From: Candidatus Aalborgicola bjergmarkensis
GTDB taxonomy: Bacteria; Pseudomonadota; Gammaproteobacteria; Burkholderiales; Burkholderiaceae_C
DNA: 47,134 bases
Assembly: GCA_016708725.1 (NCBI GenBank)
Contig: JADJFE010000005.1
Coordinates: 1-47,134, forward strand
Reading direction: 5' to 3'
In this document: one piece after another, positions 1 to 9,900 of the stretch
Layout of the letters: the number at the start of each line of letters is the position of its first letter
Position numbering within the stretch: position 1 is the stretch's first letter
Position numbers and translations under genes: made by a program
The notes under the pieces: model-generated
What the model was told of the DNA's origin: nothing
The model's database searches: none
The model's input: only the letters and a program-made list of their open reading frames with translations

Positions 1-105
1 TTAGAGTCAATGACGAATGCACACAAGAGTGGTGTAGCACTTGGGAAATCTGCGGCACAAGGAATGGGGAAAGTTGCCGTTCTTGCCATCAAAAAGGGGA
101 AATGA
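1..105 (+). CDS. C-terminal end of a protein that begins before the window
   Basis: An open frame runs from the first base to a TGA at 103-105. It encodes 34 residues rich in Gly, Ala and Lys that end in a basic tail (IKKGK). The tail is too short to assign to a family. It lies on the same strand as the conjugative-element-like genes that follow and may be the last gene of an upstream block. It could also be a chance open frame, since only the 3' end is visible. Confidence 0.35.
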   Translation, partial: LESMTNAHKSGVALGKSAAQGMGKVAVLAIKKGK

Positions 106-474
106 CTTAAATCCAAAACGCGTCATCCCATCCATGAACCCAAGCCGCCATCATGCGCACGCATGTTGACGGCCCACGCGCGCGCACCGGCATTGTTATT
201 AACGCTTCAAATTTCATATAGCAATACAACGATCCAGAAGCCCTCCTCGAAGACAAGATTTTGAACAGATTTGACAAATTCACGCCTTGATTTGATTTGA
301 TTTTTGCATTCTATTATTCAATGTGTCAACACAACCCAAAACCCCGTAGTGCCAATGCAGGTCCTTGTCAAGCGGTAACCCTCACATAGTTGAGTGACGG
401 TTTGCGCTTCAAGGTTCTAGGGGAAGCCCATACAGTGGCAACCACTGAAAGCCAACACTGGACGCGCAGCCTCT
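106..474. other. Intergenic stretch without a recognisable gene
   Basis: No convincing coding frame was found. The stretch is more AT-rich in its middle (about 190-330), including a short repeat of TTGATT units near 289-302, which would suit a promoter region for the next gene. A small hairpin (CAGTGG, loop CAA, CCACTG) lies near 434-448, about 26 bases before the next start. No RNA family was recognised. Confidence 0.4.
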
Positions 475-957
475 ATGCATGGAAATGACTCTCCTCTATT
501 CGACCCAACCGTCGTCACTGCAACGTCTGCACAGTTCCGATCTGAGCAGGTTGTCCTTTGGGAGTCGAGCGAAGGCCAGGTCGTAAATTTTGGGATATTT
601 TTAGTCTGCGGATTGCTGTTTAGGCTGGTAATACCGATGCTGTATGCCGTCTACCGCTACTCAAAGACCGCACGCCACACCTACACCTTGACCGATCAGC
701 GCTTGATTGAAAAGCAAGGCGTTCTCATTCAGCGCATTGAAACGCTTGAGCTATATCGGGTAAAGGACATCAGCATCAGAAGCACCTTATTGCAGACCAT
801 TGTTGGTCGCGGCACCATCATTTTGGAGACCATGGAAGCGTCTAGCCCAGTCATTCGACTCGTTGCTATACCCAATGCGTTTGAAGTCTCCTCCATGCTT
901 CCGCACTACGTCGAAAAATGCCGCGTCATGAAAGGCGTCCGCGCTTTCGACCGCTAA
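475..957 (+). CDS. bPH_2 (DUF304) domain membrane protein
   Basis: The 160-residue protein has a short N-terminal region, a hydrophobic segment at about residues 40-62, and then a bacterial PH-like domain. The domain shows the family pattern: YTLTDQRLIEKQGVL near residue 70, ELYRVKDI near 92, and GRGTIILET near 112. Such proteins sit in the inner membrane, and their ligands are mostly unknown. No good ribosome site precedes the ATG at 475, so the start is uncertain. The gene heads a co-directional run with the DsbC-like gene 27 bases downstream, which suggests an operon of conjugative-element accessory proteins. Confidence 0.7.
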   Translation: MHGNDSPLFDPTVVTATSAQFRSEQVVLWESSEGQVVNFGIFLVCGLLFRLVIPMLYAVYRYSKTARHTYTLTDQRLIEKQGVLIQRIETLELYRVKDISIRSTLLQTIVGRGTIILETMEASSPVIRLVAIPNAFEVSSMLPHYVEKCRVMKGVRAFDR

Positions 958-984
958 TCAGAACGATCCTCGAATTTGGAAATC

Positions 985-1819
985 ATGAGCACTCAGCATA
1001 CCAACGACAACATGGCCATCGAATCAGCAAACGCCACGCCATATTCAAAACCTCCTGCTACGAAAGGCTCTTCTATGAAAAGCACCGTAAAGTTTCTAGC
1101 TATCGGTGTGCTTGGCGTCGTCCTTGGCGTTGCATCAGCGAGGCCATGGTCGTCTATCTCGACCGTAAAAGACCGCCTCACACAGAGCGTTTGCAGGAAA
1201 AATACCCTATTGATACCGTGCGGGAAACACCGGCACCTGGTCTGTTTGAGGTGCAAAGTGGTGGCGATATTTTTACACCGACGCCACCGGCAAGTTCGTC
1301 GTTCTGGATGGTCGTTTGATGGACTTGGACAAGAAGCTCGACCTAACCAAAGCCTCCATTGACAAGGCCAGTGCGATCAATTTCGGAACTGACTTGCCAT
1401 TGCAACTTGCAATCAAGGAGGTCAAAGGGACGGGCAAGCGTGTCATGGCGGTGTTTGAAGATCCGGCATGCCCTTCCTGCCGCATCCTGCATAAATTGCT
1501 GTCCCAGATGGATGATGTGACGATTTACCACTTCGTCTATCCCGTCATTGATCCAACCGCAGGCGCATACAAGGTCAAGGCGACTCTATGTGCACCAGAG
1601 GCCAATCGTGTGGCCATTTGGAATACGTTTATGGACGGCGGTACGGTCGAAGGGGATGTGAATTGTGATGCCAGCGCCGTGGGGACGATCATGGATGCAG
1701 GAAAAAAGCTCGGCATCCACAACACACCAACCGTATTCCTGCAGAACGGACAACGTCTGGTCGGGGCACTACCACCGGATCAGTTTGTTGCCGCCCTGGA
1801 TGAGGCCGCGCCCCGTTGA
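985..1819 (+). CDS. DsbC-like thiol-disulfide isomerase, broken by two frameshifts
   Basis: Three frames together give one DsbC/TrbB-like protein. The first part has a hydrophobic segment (FLAIGVLGVVLGVASA, about residues 35-50). From about 1190 the reading continues in a second frame (KYPIDTV, TPAPGLFEV: the DsbC dimerisation domain). From about 1268 it continues in a third frame (YTDATGKFVVLDGRL, then a thioredoxin-fold domain). The active site is CPSC in the context DPACPSCRILH, and the cis-proline motif is NTPTVF. The two shifts lie near a GTTT/AAAAA stretch and a T5 run, so they may be read errors. If real, the gene is dead. DsbC-like proteins in conjugative elements fold disulfide-bonded pilus or T4SS components in the periplasm. 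An alternative start is the ATG at 1075. Confidence 0.65.
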
Positions 1820-1857
1820 TAGAACAACCCACGAATCAAGTCATCAAAGTAGGCGAC

Positions 1858-2454
1858 ATGACCTCAATATTCGCTCGCAAGTGCCACAAGTTGCTGACCG
1901 CATTTTTCCTGCTGACAGGCGTTGCAACTGGAGCCGTGGCGCAAAACAAGTCGGTGCAGTATCCTGGAGGTTTGAAGTGGGAACCCATGCACTACGCATC
2001 GTTTAATTTCCAGCCCGACGAAGGCGCGCTCGACCCAAAGATCAAGGCCGTTGCTTACACGCTGTGGAAGTCCAAACTGGACGCCTTGAATGTGCCTACA
2101 AATAGCCCACGAGGAAAGCATCCTGCTTTTGTTTTGTTGAGTTCTCCATACCAGGGAAATCAAATTTTCAGCATGGTTTTTTCTGCTGTCGAGCACTGCG
2201 TTCCACCAGGCAACGGACCAGGAATTATCGATATGTATGCATTGTGCCCAATGAGCATTTTTCAAGTAAATGCAGCACCTGTGAGGGTTAAAGAAATTCC
2301 AAATATGTGCTTTTTGTACTTGAACGACTCTGACAATCCTGCGGCGAAAAATCACACTGAGTTTGCGTTCCATGAAGCAAACAGAACTGCTTACTTTCGC
2401 GTCATTCAGAACAGCAAAGAGGTGCCGGCTTGCAATCGGATTATTCGCCTGTAG
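1858..2454 (+). CDS. Exported protein of unknown function
   Basis: From the ATG at 1858 the 198-residue product begins with a basic stretch (RKCHK) and a hydrophobic core (LLTAFFLLTGVATGAVA) ending in a likely signal-peptidase site AVA/Q. The mature part has five Cys residues, which fits a periplasmic, disulfide-bonded protein beside a DsbC-like gene. A TTG start at 1816 overlapping the previous stop is possible but would bury the signal peptide. I do not recognise the family. It is co-directional with the neighbours and its end nearly meets the next start. Confidence 0.5.
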   Translation: MTSIFARKCHKLLTAFFLLTGVATGAVAQNKSVQYPGGLKWEPMHYASFNFQPDEGALDPKIKAVAYTLWKSKLDALNVPTNSPRGKHPAFVLLSSPYQGNQIFSMVFSAVEHCVPPGNGPGIIDMYALCPMSIFQVNAAPVRVKEIPNMCFLYLNDSDNPAAKNHTEFAFHEANRTAYFRVIQNSKEVPACNRIIRL

Positions 2455-2477
2455 CAGGTAACTTTGTGGTGAGTTTC

Positions 2478-3386
2478 ATGCCAACAAAAATTCAGAAAGC
2501 ACTTAGGTCCGCTGCGCTGTATCTCTTGCTAAGCGTCGGAGTTATTCATCTCGCATGGGCTGTGATCGCAACCTATCAACAGATCGTTGACGCCGTTAAA
2601 AATTCACCCAATTCCAATGCGTTTTTGGTCGCCAATGCGGCGGCGGTCGCCAATTTGGCATTGCGCGTCGAAAACAGGTCTGGGGACACCACCAGCTACA
2701 ACGGGTCTTGCTGCTCCGGCATTTTGCAGATGAATGCCACAAACATCGCAGCCTTTGCGCACGTAACGCCAGCAGTCTATCGAACGTGGTCACTACAGGC
2801 CCAAATCGATGCGTGGACGGCATTGACCGTGAGCGCATTGGGTGCCTCATCAGTTAGTACGCTCCGCTCGATGTCCACCTTTGATGGCATGCCAACGGAT
2901 GCCTACATGCAACTCTCTTGCATCCAAATGGGAATCGGAAATTGCCAGACCATGATCACGTCAGGCCGGTGCGAGGGTTGGCGAGACATCAATGGCACGT
3001 CGATCTGCAGAATGGCAGCAGGAATGCAAGGCTTGACGTACACACCCGGTACCGGCACCGGCACGCCCACACCCACACCTTCCTCGACATCGTCAAACAA
3101 TAGTTCCTTATTCACACCAACTCCTGGGAGCTACGTTCCACTTGGCTCCTCTGTTTCGGCACTGTTGGACGCCAGCTTTACGAGTGGATCTGGGGTATCA
3201 ATGGCAAGCGTAAACACGCTCATAAAAACGATTCTTCTTTCAATCCTGGTGGTCTTCGCGATCAAAGCCAGTATTGGCGCATGGGGTCAGTATCAGGCCG
3301 GTCAAATGGACACGTTCGAGCTAAAACAGGGTGGCAAACGAATTCTGATTCTCATGATGTTGATGACGTTGGTCTTTGTTTATTGA
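2478..3386 (+). CDS. Conjugative-element membrane protein: transglycosylase-like N-terminus and DUF3262-like C-terminus
   Basis: The 302-residue protein starts at ATG 2478. It has an N-terminal membrane segment (residues 12-31). A Cys-rich domain (about 35-185) contains VENRSG and SYNGSCCSGILQMN, which recall the Glu and G-x-x-QxN motifs of lytic transglycosylases. A low-complexity Gly/Thr/Pro/Ser linker follows (190-215). The last 60 residues contain two membrane segments (VNTLIKTILLSILVVFAIK and ILILMMLMTLVFVY) that resemble the small DUF3262/TIGR03758 proteins of integrative conjugative elements. This suggests a cell-wall-opening or pilus-base role, but both domain matches were made by eye. 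Two Pro/Thr repeats (TPTPTP) mark the linker. Confidence 0.5.
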   Translation: MPTKIQKALRSAALYLLLSVGVIHLAWAVIATYQQIVDAVKNSPNSNAFLVANAAAVANLALRVENRSGDTTSYNGSCCSGILQMNATNIAAFAHVTPAVYRTWSLQAQIDAWTALTVSALGASSVSTLRSMSTFDGMPTDAYMQLSCIQMGIGNCQTMITSGRCEGWRDINGTSICRMAAGMQGLTYTPGTGTGTPTPTPSSTSSNNSSLFTPTPGSYVPLGSSVSALLDASFTSGSGVSMASVNTLIKTILLSILVVFAIKASIGAWGQYQAGQMDTFELKQGGKRILILMMLMTLVFVY

Positions 3387-3407
3387 TCCAAATAACCGGA
3401 GATGAAC

Positions 3408-3596
3408 ATGCAGATTTGGAAAGTCACGACGCCCAGCAGCGAACAAAGCGTCACAGCAATGCACGCGACAACCACTGCTGCGGGTGATTTGTTACTAAAG
3501 CGTCAAGACGGGGAGTTACTTTGGGCCTTTGCTAAAGGCGCATGGCTCTCGTGCGAATTAGTCAAGGCGATGGATAGTGGGTACGGACCCAAATGA
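3408..3596 (+). CDS. Small protein of unknown function
   Basis: A 62-residue frame starts at ATG 3408 with GGAG six bases upstream; a closer ATG at 3402 is also possible. It follows the previous gene by 21 bases on the same strand. The product has no signal peptide or clear membrane segment and no recognised motif. The insertion-sequence remnant begins about 27 bases after its stop, so it is the last gene of the block before the mobile-element mosaic. Confidence 0.4.
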   Translation: MQIWKVTTPSSEQSVTAMHATTTAAGDLLLKRQDGELLWAFAKGAWLSCELVKAMDSGYGPK

Positions 3597-3622
3597 TGAA
3601 CGAATGGAAGTGTAATATTATT

Positions 3623-3985
3623 ATAGGACTTACGCATTGACGACGCGGTGGAATTGTGGTTGGAGATGAGATTTCCCTGGAATAAAGCCACGGATGAATT
3701 TCTCGATGATCGGATTGAATAATTCACGCTTCCATTGATAGGCGTTGCTGATGAGATCGCAGAAAGTCATTTGCTGCAAATGAACAAAGCTGCATATCGA
3801 AGCAAAAATGTGGGTGAGTATCGCCCCCTTGGTGCGCACCTGAAAGCGCTCAATGTTGCAAACCTGCTTGATCATGCGGTGGTATTGCTCAATTCTCCAG
3901 TGCTGGTCGTGCAGTGATTGAAAGTCAGCTTTTTTGAAGGTCTCGTAATCATCGGCGTTGGGCAGGTAGGTCACGTAACACCGAT
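3623..3985 (-). pseudogene. 3' remnant of an IS4/IS701-type DDE transposase
   Basis: On the minus strand the frame from about 3985 to its stop at 3630 encodes the C-terminal third of a DDE transposase. Key motif: the second-half glutamate region HWRIEQYHRMIKQVCNIERFQVR, typical of this transposase group, followed by a hydrophobic stretch. Just past the stop, the sequence near 3625-3640 (GGACTTACGCA) may be the terminal inverted repeat. The upstream two thirds are missing: the frame is cut at about 3985, where a different element on the plus strand begins. The remnant is not mobile alone. Confidence 0.7.
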
Positions 3986-4850
3986 GCTGATGTGCGTGAT
4001 TGATGACCGCTCGCGCCTGGTGTGCCATCTGCAGTGGTATCTCGATGAGACTGCGTGCAGTCTGGTTCATGCCTTGTGCCAGGCTTTCATGAAGCGCGGT
4101 CTACCCCGATCCTTGATGAACGACAACGGTGCGGCCATGGTGGCAGAGGAAACTACCACCGGTCTGGCCGCGCTGGGTATCGTGCATCAGCACACCTTGC
4201 CTTATTCGCCATATCAAAACGCAAAGCAGGAGTCGTTCTGGGGTCGTATCGAAGGGCGCTTGATTGCCATGCTTGAGGGGGTGTCTGCTCTGACGCTTGA
4301 TGTGCTTAATCTGGCCTCGCAGGCCTGGGTTGAGCAGGAATACCATCGCACCAAGCATTCAGAGATTCATGTTACGCCGCTGCAGCACTATCTGGCCGGC
4401 CCTAATGTGGCGCGTGTGTGCCCCAGCAGTGAGACACTGCAAAATAGCTTTCGCGTTGAGGTGGTGCGTCGCCAGCGGCGCTCGGACGGTACCGTCAGTC
4501 TTGAGGGTGTGCGTTTCGAAATTCCATCGGCTTACCGCACTCTGGAGCAAGTTCATTTGCGCTATGCGCGTTGGGACTTGTCACGGGTCGATTTGGTCGA
4601 CGCACGCACCGGGGTTGTTTTGTGCCCGGTCAAGCCACTTGACAAGTCGGCCAATGCCACTGGACAGCGCCGTCGTTTGGCACCATTGCCCGTGGAGCTG
4701 ACCCCGCTGCCACCCAAAGGCTTGCCTGCTTTGATGACGCAGCTCTTGGCTGATTACGCAGCCACCGGTATGCCACCTGCCTATCTGACCATGCCTACTA
4801 CAGCCAGCACAGCGTCTGCAGCCACTCAATCCATAGGGGTTTCACCATGA
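3986..4850 (+). pseudogene. 5'-truncated DDE (rve) transposase of an IS481/Mu-like two-gene element
   Basis: From about 3986 the plus frame shows an rve integrase core: VIDDRSRLVCH, then the second Asp in LMNDNGAAM, PYSPYQNAKQESFWGRIE with the catalytic Glu, and a C-terminal beta-barrel domain (VRFEIPSAYRTLEQVHLRY) like Mu-type transposases. The region holding the first catalytic Asp and the DNA-binding domain is absent because the frame joins the antisense of the IS4-like remnant. The transposase is therefore almost certainly inactive. Its stop overlaps the start of the ATPase gene by four bases, as in two-gene elements where transposase and ATPase are translated together. Confidence 0.75.
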
Positions 4851-5692
4851 AGCAAAAGTTGCTTGCCCTGTATGGGCTCAAGTTCAATCCGTTCTCGCCA
4901 GAGTTGCCCGATGATGCGCTTTATGTTCCCCAAAAGGTTGAGAGTTTTTGCTGGCGTATTGAACATGCGCAGATTCGTGAGGGTGGTTTTGCCATGATCA
5001 ATGGTGACCCCGGCAGTGGCAAGAGTGTGGTCTTACGGCTGCTGGCACAGCGCTTAAAGCGCCTGCCTGATGTCACGGTGGCTGCGATCAATCATCCTCA
5101 GAGCAATTTGGCAGACTTTTACCGTGAACTAGGGGATATTTTTGGTGTGCCGCTGCGCCCATCCAATCGATGGGGTGGCTTTAAAGCTTTGCGTGAGCGC
5201 TGGCTCCATCATCTTGAGTCAAATCTGTGTCGGGCGGTGTTGCTCATTGATGAGGCGCAGGAGATGCCGGTGCAGGTGTTGTCCGAGTTGCGCCTGTTGG
5301 CAAGTGCGCGTTTTGATTCGCAGTCTTTGCTGTGCGTGGTGCTCGCGGGGGACTCCCGCTTGACGCAGGCGCTGCGCCGTGAGGAGTTGATTCCTTTGGG
5401 TAGTCGTATTCGCACCCGCCTTGTCACCGAGTTTGCCAGTCGTGTGGAGTTGTTGGCTTGCCTGGATCATTTGTTGGCCTGCGCGGGTAATGCAAGTTTG
5501 ATGACTCCCCAGCTGTGCCATACGCTGTGTGACCATGCCGCTGGCAATTACCGCATTCTCACTACGATGGCCGCTGAGTTGTTGAGTGCAGCGGCACACA
5601 GAGATTTGCCTGTGCTTGATGAGAAGCTTTATCTCGATGTATTTGCCCAGCCAACACAACCCACAGCACGGCGTACAACTGCTGCAAGGTGA
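4847..5692 (+). CDS. ExeA/TniB-like AAA ATPase of the insertion sequence
   Basis: The 281-residue protein has an AAA core with Walker A GDPGSGKS (about residues 54-61), Walker B VLLIDEAQEM (about 131-140), a sensor region VVLAGDSRLTQAL and an arginine-rich SRIRTRL. This matches the ATPases paired with Mu/Tn7-like and IS481-like transposases, which choose or hand over target DNA. The frame is complete and undamaged although its partner transposase is truncated, so it may be a passenger or may act in trans on related elements. Confidence 0.8.
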   Translation: MKQKLLALYGLKFNPFSPELPDDALYVPQKVESFCWRIEHAQIREGGFAMINGDPGSGKSVVLRLLAQRLKRLPDVTVAAINHPQSNLADFYRELGDIFGVPLRPSNRWGGFKALRERWLHHLESNLCRAVLLIDEAQEMPVQVLSELRLLASARFDSQSLLCVVLAGDSRLTQALRREELIPLGSRIRTRLVTEFASRVELLACLDHLLACAGNASLMTPQLCHTLCDHAAGNYRILTTMAAELLSAAAHRDLPVLDEKLYLDVFAQPTQPTARRTTAAR

Positions 5693-5696
5693 ATAT

Positions 5697-5936
5697 ATGA
5701 AAAAGTCCAAGCGCAAAGAAAAAAACAGGTCTGCTTGCTGTTTGTGTGATTGCACCCAAGCTCCCAATCTATCCAACAAGGCCGCAGCCCAGATCAACAC
5801 GTTCCTTGAGATGCTACTGACAAACTTCCAGAATCGCTATGGTCAGCGTATTCTTGACCATTACGCCAAACGCCCCAGAGAAAACGTCAACGAGACAAAA
5901 CCTTGGCTCAGCGCTGGTTGTGACGAGTCGTTCTGA
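5697..5936 (+). CDS. Small protein of the insertion sequence, unknown function
   Basis: The 79-residue product starts at ATG 5697, with AAGGTG just upstream (about 5686-5691), inside the tail of the ATPase operon. It begins with a very basic segment (KKSKRKEKNR) followed by CCLCDC, a Cys cluster that could bind metal. It sits between the ATPase and a strong terminator, so it is probably the third gene of the same element. The function is not known to me. Confidence 0.5.
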   Translation: MKKSKRKEKNRSACCLCDCTQAPNLSNKAAAQINTFLEMLLTNFQNRYGQRILDHYAKRPRENVNETKPWLSAGCDESF

Positions 5937-5960
5937 AATACCAGCGGAAACCTAAATGCC

Positions 5961-5995
5961 AACGGCATCTGTAGAAATACAGATGCCGTTTTGCT
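5961..5995 (+). terminator. Intrinsic terminator after the IS operon
   Basis: A perfect 13-bp stem (AACGGCATCTGTA at 5961-5973 and TACAGATGCCGTT at 5978-5990) closes on a GAAA tetraloop and runs into a T-rich tail (TTGCTT). It lies 25 bases after the small IS gene. Confidence 0.85.
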
Positions 5996-6454
5996 TGCAC
6001 GCCTTGTCCAGTCGACCATCACCAAACCTGAAAATCAGTCCATCAAATTTGTTGATCACACTCAAGTGGATGAACCGAAAGACAAGATGCACTGCAGCGG
6101 TTTTACCCAATCACAGTGTCCTGGTACGATAAATCTCTCGATGGATTTGGACCGTGCGATAGCGTACGGAGCCAGCATGTTCATGCAGCCCACAACGTCA
6201 CAGCCTTTTCAGGTTCCACTCCTGAGATGACGGGCCACACTGCAGAGGAAGGCCGTTTTCCAGCGCTCAATCAGCAGGGCGAGAGAATCTTGCATATGTT
6301 GTAACCTTGGCTGGGAATGAACGTTCAGTCTACCTGTTTTATTGGAAGGGTATGCCAGTCAGCACATCGTCCGTCGCCGAGCATCCAAAGTTGAAAATTC
6401 AAAAAATGGCGGATTAATAATCCCGTAGGCATATCAATGGAAGTGCTCCGAATA
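5996..6454. other. Gap with no supported gene
   Basis: Short open frames exist (for example 6116-6304, +) but none has a ribosome site or recognisable motif. The right end of the truncated insertion sequence should lie here, and the rest may be decayed sequence. The stretch ends at the convergent stop of the metal-efflux operon. Confidence 0.4.
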
Positions 6455-6898
6455 TCAATCCTTCTTAGCGGCCAATGGTGCAAACCTTGTTTGTTCAGGT
6501 TGTTTACCCAGCAGAGTAATCGAAATAACCACCTTCATTTCTGGGGTTGCTGTGTATTTACCAACACCCTTCATGCGGTTGTCTCCATCGGGTTGGAGTA
6601 CAACTGTTGACTTGGATTTTCCGGTAAGAATCGTTGCATTTCCTGTTGCACCGGTGGTTGAGACCACCTTTCCGGAATGGTCTGTCACATACACCAAAAC
6701 AGCTGCATCCTGTCCATCTTTGGCATCCTTTGAGATGACAAGTTCATAGATCAAAGAACCGGCAACTCCTAACTGACCGCCATGCGCGGCCTTCAACGTA
6801 TCGTGGTTCTCCCCTCCATGCGCAAATGCGGAGGTCGTACCTGCAGCAAATGTAATTGCGGCGACCAAAGTGGAGGCGATTCGAGTGAATAGTTTCAT
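6455..6898 (-). CDS. Periplasmic metal-efflux accessory protein, unknown family
   Basis: The 147-residue product has a signal peptide (MKLFTRIASTLVAAITFAAG, cut near AFA/H). The mature N-terminus has two His motifs, HGGENHD and AHGGQ, which are common in metal-handling exported proteins. The rest is beta-rich (KSTVVLQPDGDN, MKVVISITLL). It is the last gene of the czc-like operon, 39 bases after the pump gene on the same strand. A periplasmic metal-binding or pump-modulating role is an inference from the His residues and the position. Confidence 0.65.
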   Translation of the reverse strand: MKLFTRIASTLVAAITFAAGTTSAFAHGGENHDTLKAAHGGQLGVAGSLIYELVISKDAKDGQDAAVLVYVTDHSGKVVSTTGATGNATILTGKSKSTVVLQPDGDNRMKGVGKYTATPEMKVVISITLLGKQPEQTRFAPLAAKKD

Positions 6899-6937
6899 AA
6901 TGTATATCTCTTAGAGATGCCTTTTGAGGTGGTTAAA

Positions 6938-9900
6938 TCAATAGTTTTCGGTATCGTGGGATTCAAGCAACTGGGCCAACGGCTTCTCCCCCCACAGCCA
7001 AAACATCAAGGGTGTTAGCAAACTATCAAGCAAGGTCGAGCTTACCAATCCGCCGAAGATCACGACTGCGACCGGGTGCAGGACTTCCTTGCCAGGTGCA
7101 TCCGCAGAAACCAGCAAAGGCACCAATGCGAAGGCCGCCACCAAAGCAGTCATGAGAACGGGTGTCAGTCGCTCCAGAGAACCTCGCACGATCATTTTTT
7201 TGCCAAATCGTTCACCTTCGAAAGCGCACAAATTGATGTAGTGGCTAATCTTTAATATCCCATTACGTGTCGCAATACCCGTCAGGGTGATAAATCCCAC
7301 CAGCGCTGCAACGGACAGGGGTTGCCCAGAAACCCATAGCGCAATCACGCTGCCAACCAGTGCCAATGGAATGTTTCCCATGATGATGCTTGTCAACACT
7401 GCAGAACGGTAACGGCTGTATAAAACCATAAAGATCATGATCAGCGAAATCAAGGCCAGAACACCAATAAGGCGAGCCGCCTGCTCCTGGGCCTGGAACT
7501 GGCCTTCCAACGAAGTAAAGTATCCCTCTGGCATGGGCTTGGCTGTCAACTCTGCACGAATGGCTAAAATAACTTTCGACATATCCGAGCCATCTGTGTT
7601 GGCGGAAATCACAATCCGTCTGCGGGAGTTTTCTCGGCTGACTTGATTAGGGCCATCACTGTCTTCGATACTTGCCAACGCCGACAAAGGTACATGACCC
7701 GTGGGAGTTTCTATGAGCAGGTTAGAGAGTTCTTGCAGCCCACGCCCACTCTCTGGCAGTTTCACCACCAAGTCAAAGTGCCGATTGCCTTCGATAACCT
7801 GTGTGACTCGCTCACCTTCGATCATTTGTTCGAGAGAACGTAAAAGCGTTCCAGGTGCCACGCCGTAGCGGGCCACTTTCTCATAGTCCAGGCGGATTTT
7901 GATCTGGGGAATGAGCACCTGTTTCTCGATCTGCAAATCAGTGACGCCGGGAATATTTGCCAAACGCTCACGCAGATCGGAAGCTAGCCCTCGCAGGGTG
8001 TCCAGATCATCCCCGTAAATTTTGAGTGCAATCTGAGCACGTACACCGGATAGCAAGTGGTCAAGCCGGTGCGAAATCGGCTGCCCCACGTTGCTGTTAG
8101 CCGGAAGTACCGCAAGGCGAGCGCGTATATCACCAATGATGGCTTCGCGACTGCGCTCAGACGCTTTCATATCCACTTCGATTTCTGTGTAGTGGACTCC
8201 CTCGGCGTGCTCATCCAGTTCAGCACGACCAGTACGTCTTCCCACCGTGATAACCTCAGGCACGCCAGCAATCAATTGCTCCGCCAGCGTGCCGATGCGG
8301 TTCGACTCCGCCAGCGAAGTGCCGGGGTTAAGTACGACGTTGACAGTCAAAGTTCCTTCGTTAAAGGGCGGTAAGAATGCTTTGGCGAAGTATGGAATAC
8401 TTCCTACGGCCAATACAACGACTACCAAGGCGGCGATCAGTATCGCTTTGGCCCGGTCAAAGGACCAGTGCAGCAGTGCAGCATCCCAAGCTTTGAGTTT
8501 GACGACCAAAGGGCTATCTCCATGTCCCAGTTGTTTCATCCGTGGCAAGAGATAAAAGGCCATGACTGGCGTAACAGTTACCGACACAATCATGCTGACC
8601 AGGATGGAGACGATGTACGCGATACCGAGTGGCGTGAACAGTCGGCCTTCAATGCCTGGTAAGACAAACAGAGGCACAAACACCAGCACAATGATGACCG
8701 TTGCATAGACGATGGCGGACCGCACCTCTAGCGTGGCATGCGCTATCACTTCGGCTACCGGCCTTGGACTGGCCAAGGCGCTGTTGAGTTTGAGGCGACG
8801 CAAGACATTTTCTACACCGACAACCGCATCATCCACGAGTTCGCCGATGGCAATGGCCAGTCCTCCCAAAGTCATGGTGTTGATCGACAAACCAAAATAG
8901 TGGAATACCAGGGCAGTAACGAGAAGCGATATGGGAATAGCGGTCAGGGAAATCAACGTAGTTCGTACATTGAGAAGGAAAAAGAACAAGACGACAGCCA
9001 CCAGTACCGCACCGTCACGCAAAGCCTCTTCGACGTTGAGGACAGAGTGCTCAATGAAATCCGCTTGCTTGAACAGAAATTCCGGCGCGGCCATTCCCTG
9101 CGGAAGACCTTTCGAGAGTTCTACCATGGCTTGTTCAACTGCCCTGGTCAGGGTCACACTGTCGGCACTGGGCTGTTTTTGCACCGACAAGACCACAGCA
9201 GGCTTTCCGTTGTATCCGGCATCGCCCCGTTTGATAGCCGGGGCCAAGACCACCGTGGCCACCTGCTTGAGCAAAATGGGTTGACTGTTCTTGACGGTCA
9301 CCACCAGATTTTGCAAATCTTCAATACGGGTTGTTCGACCAATCTGGCGAATCAGATATTCCCGGCCCTGGGCTTCCAAGAACCCGCCACTGGTATTGGC
9401 ACCAAAGTCCTTCAAGGCAGTTTCAAGTTTTTCACGCTCTACCCCCAGAGCCTTCAGTTGCGAGGGATTGATTTCGACACGGTATTGTTTGACTTCACCT
9501 CCGATGGAAATTACCTGTGCAATTCCGGGGATCGTCAATATCCGGGGGCGCATCACCCAATCTGCGTATTCGCGCACCTGCATCGGGCTTACTTTTGCGG
9601 GATCAGCGGGCAAAGCAATCAATAGGATTTCACCCATGATTGATGAGATTGCACCCAGTTGTGGAATTACCCCAGGTGGCAACTGCTCGCGCACCAAATT
9701 CAGCCGCTCGCTCACCTGCTGGCGATTGCGGTATATGTCAGATCCCCAGTCAAACTCCACATAGACGATGGACAAGCCCACGCCAGAAACGGAGCGCACC
9801 CGACTTACCCCCGGCATGCCGTTCATGCTGGATTCAACCGGTGCAGTCACCAACTGCTCTACCTCCTCCGGTGCCATCCCTCCAACCTCTGTCATCAGAG

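Noticed and set aside
3918..3985. Upstream part of the long integrase frame
   Set aside because: These bases are the antisense of the IS4-like transposase remnant and are not integrase sequence, so the pseudogene was started at 3986.
8738..9625. 295-residue plus-strand frame opposite the RND pump gene
   Set aside because: It is antisense to a strongly conserved pump gene; product composition is not protein-like.
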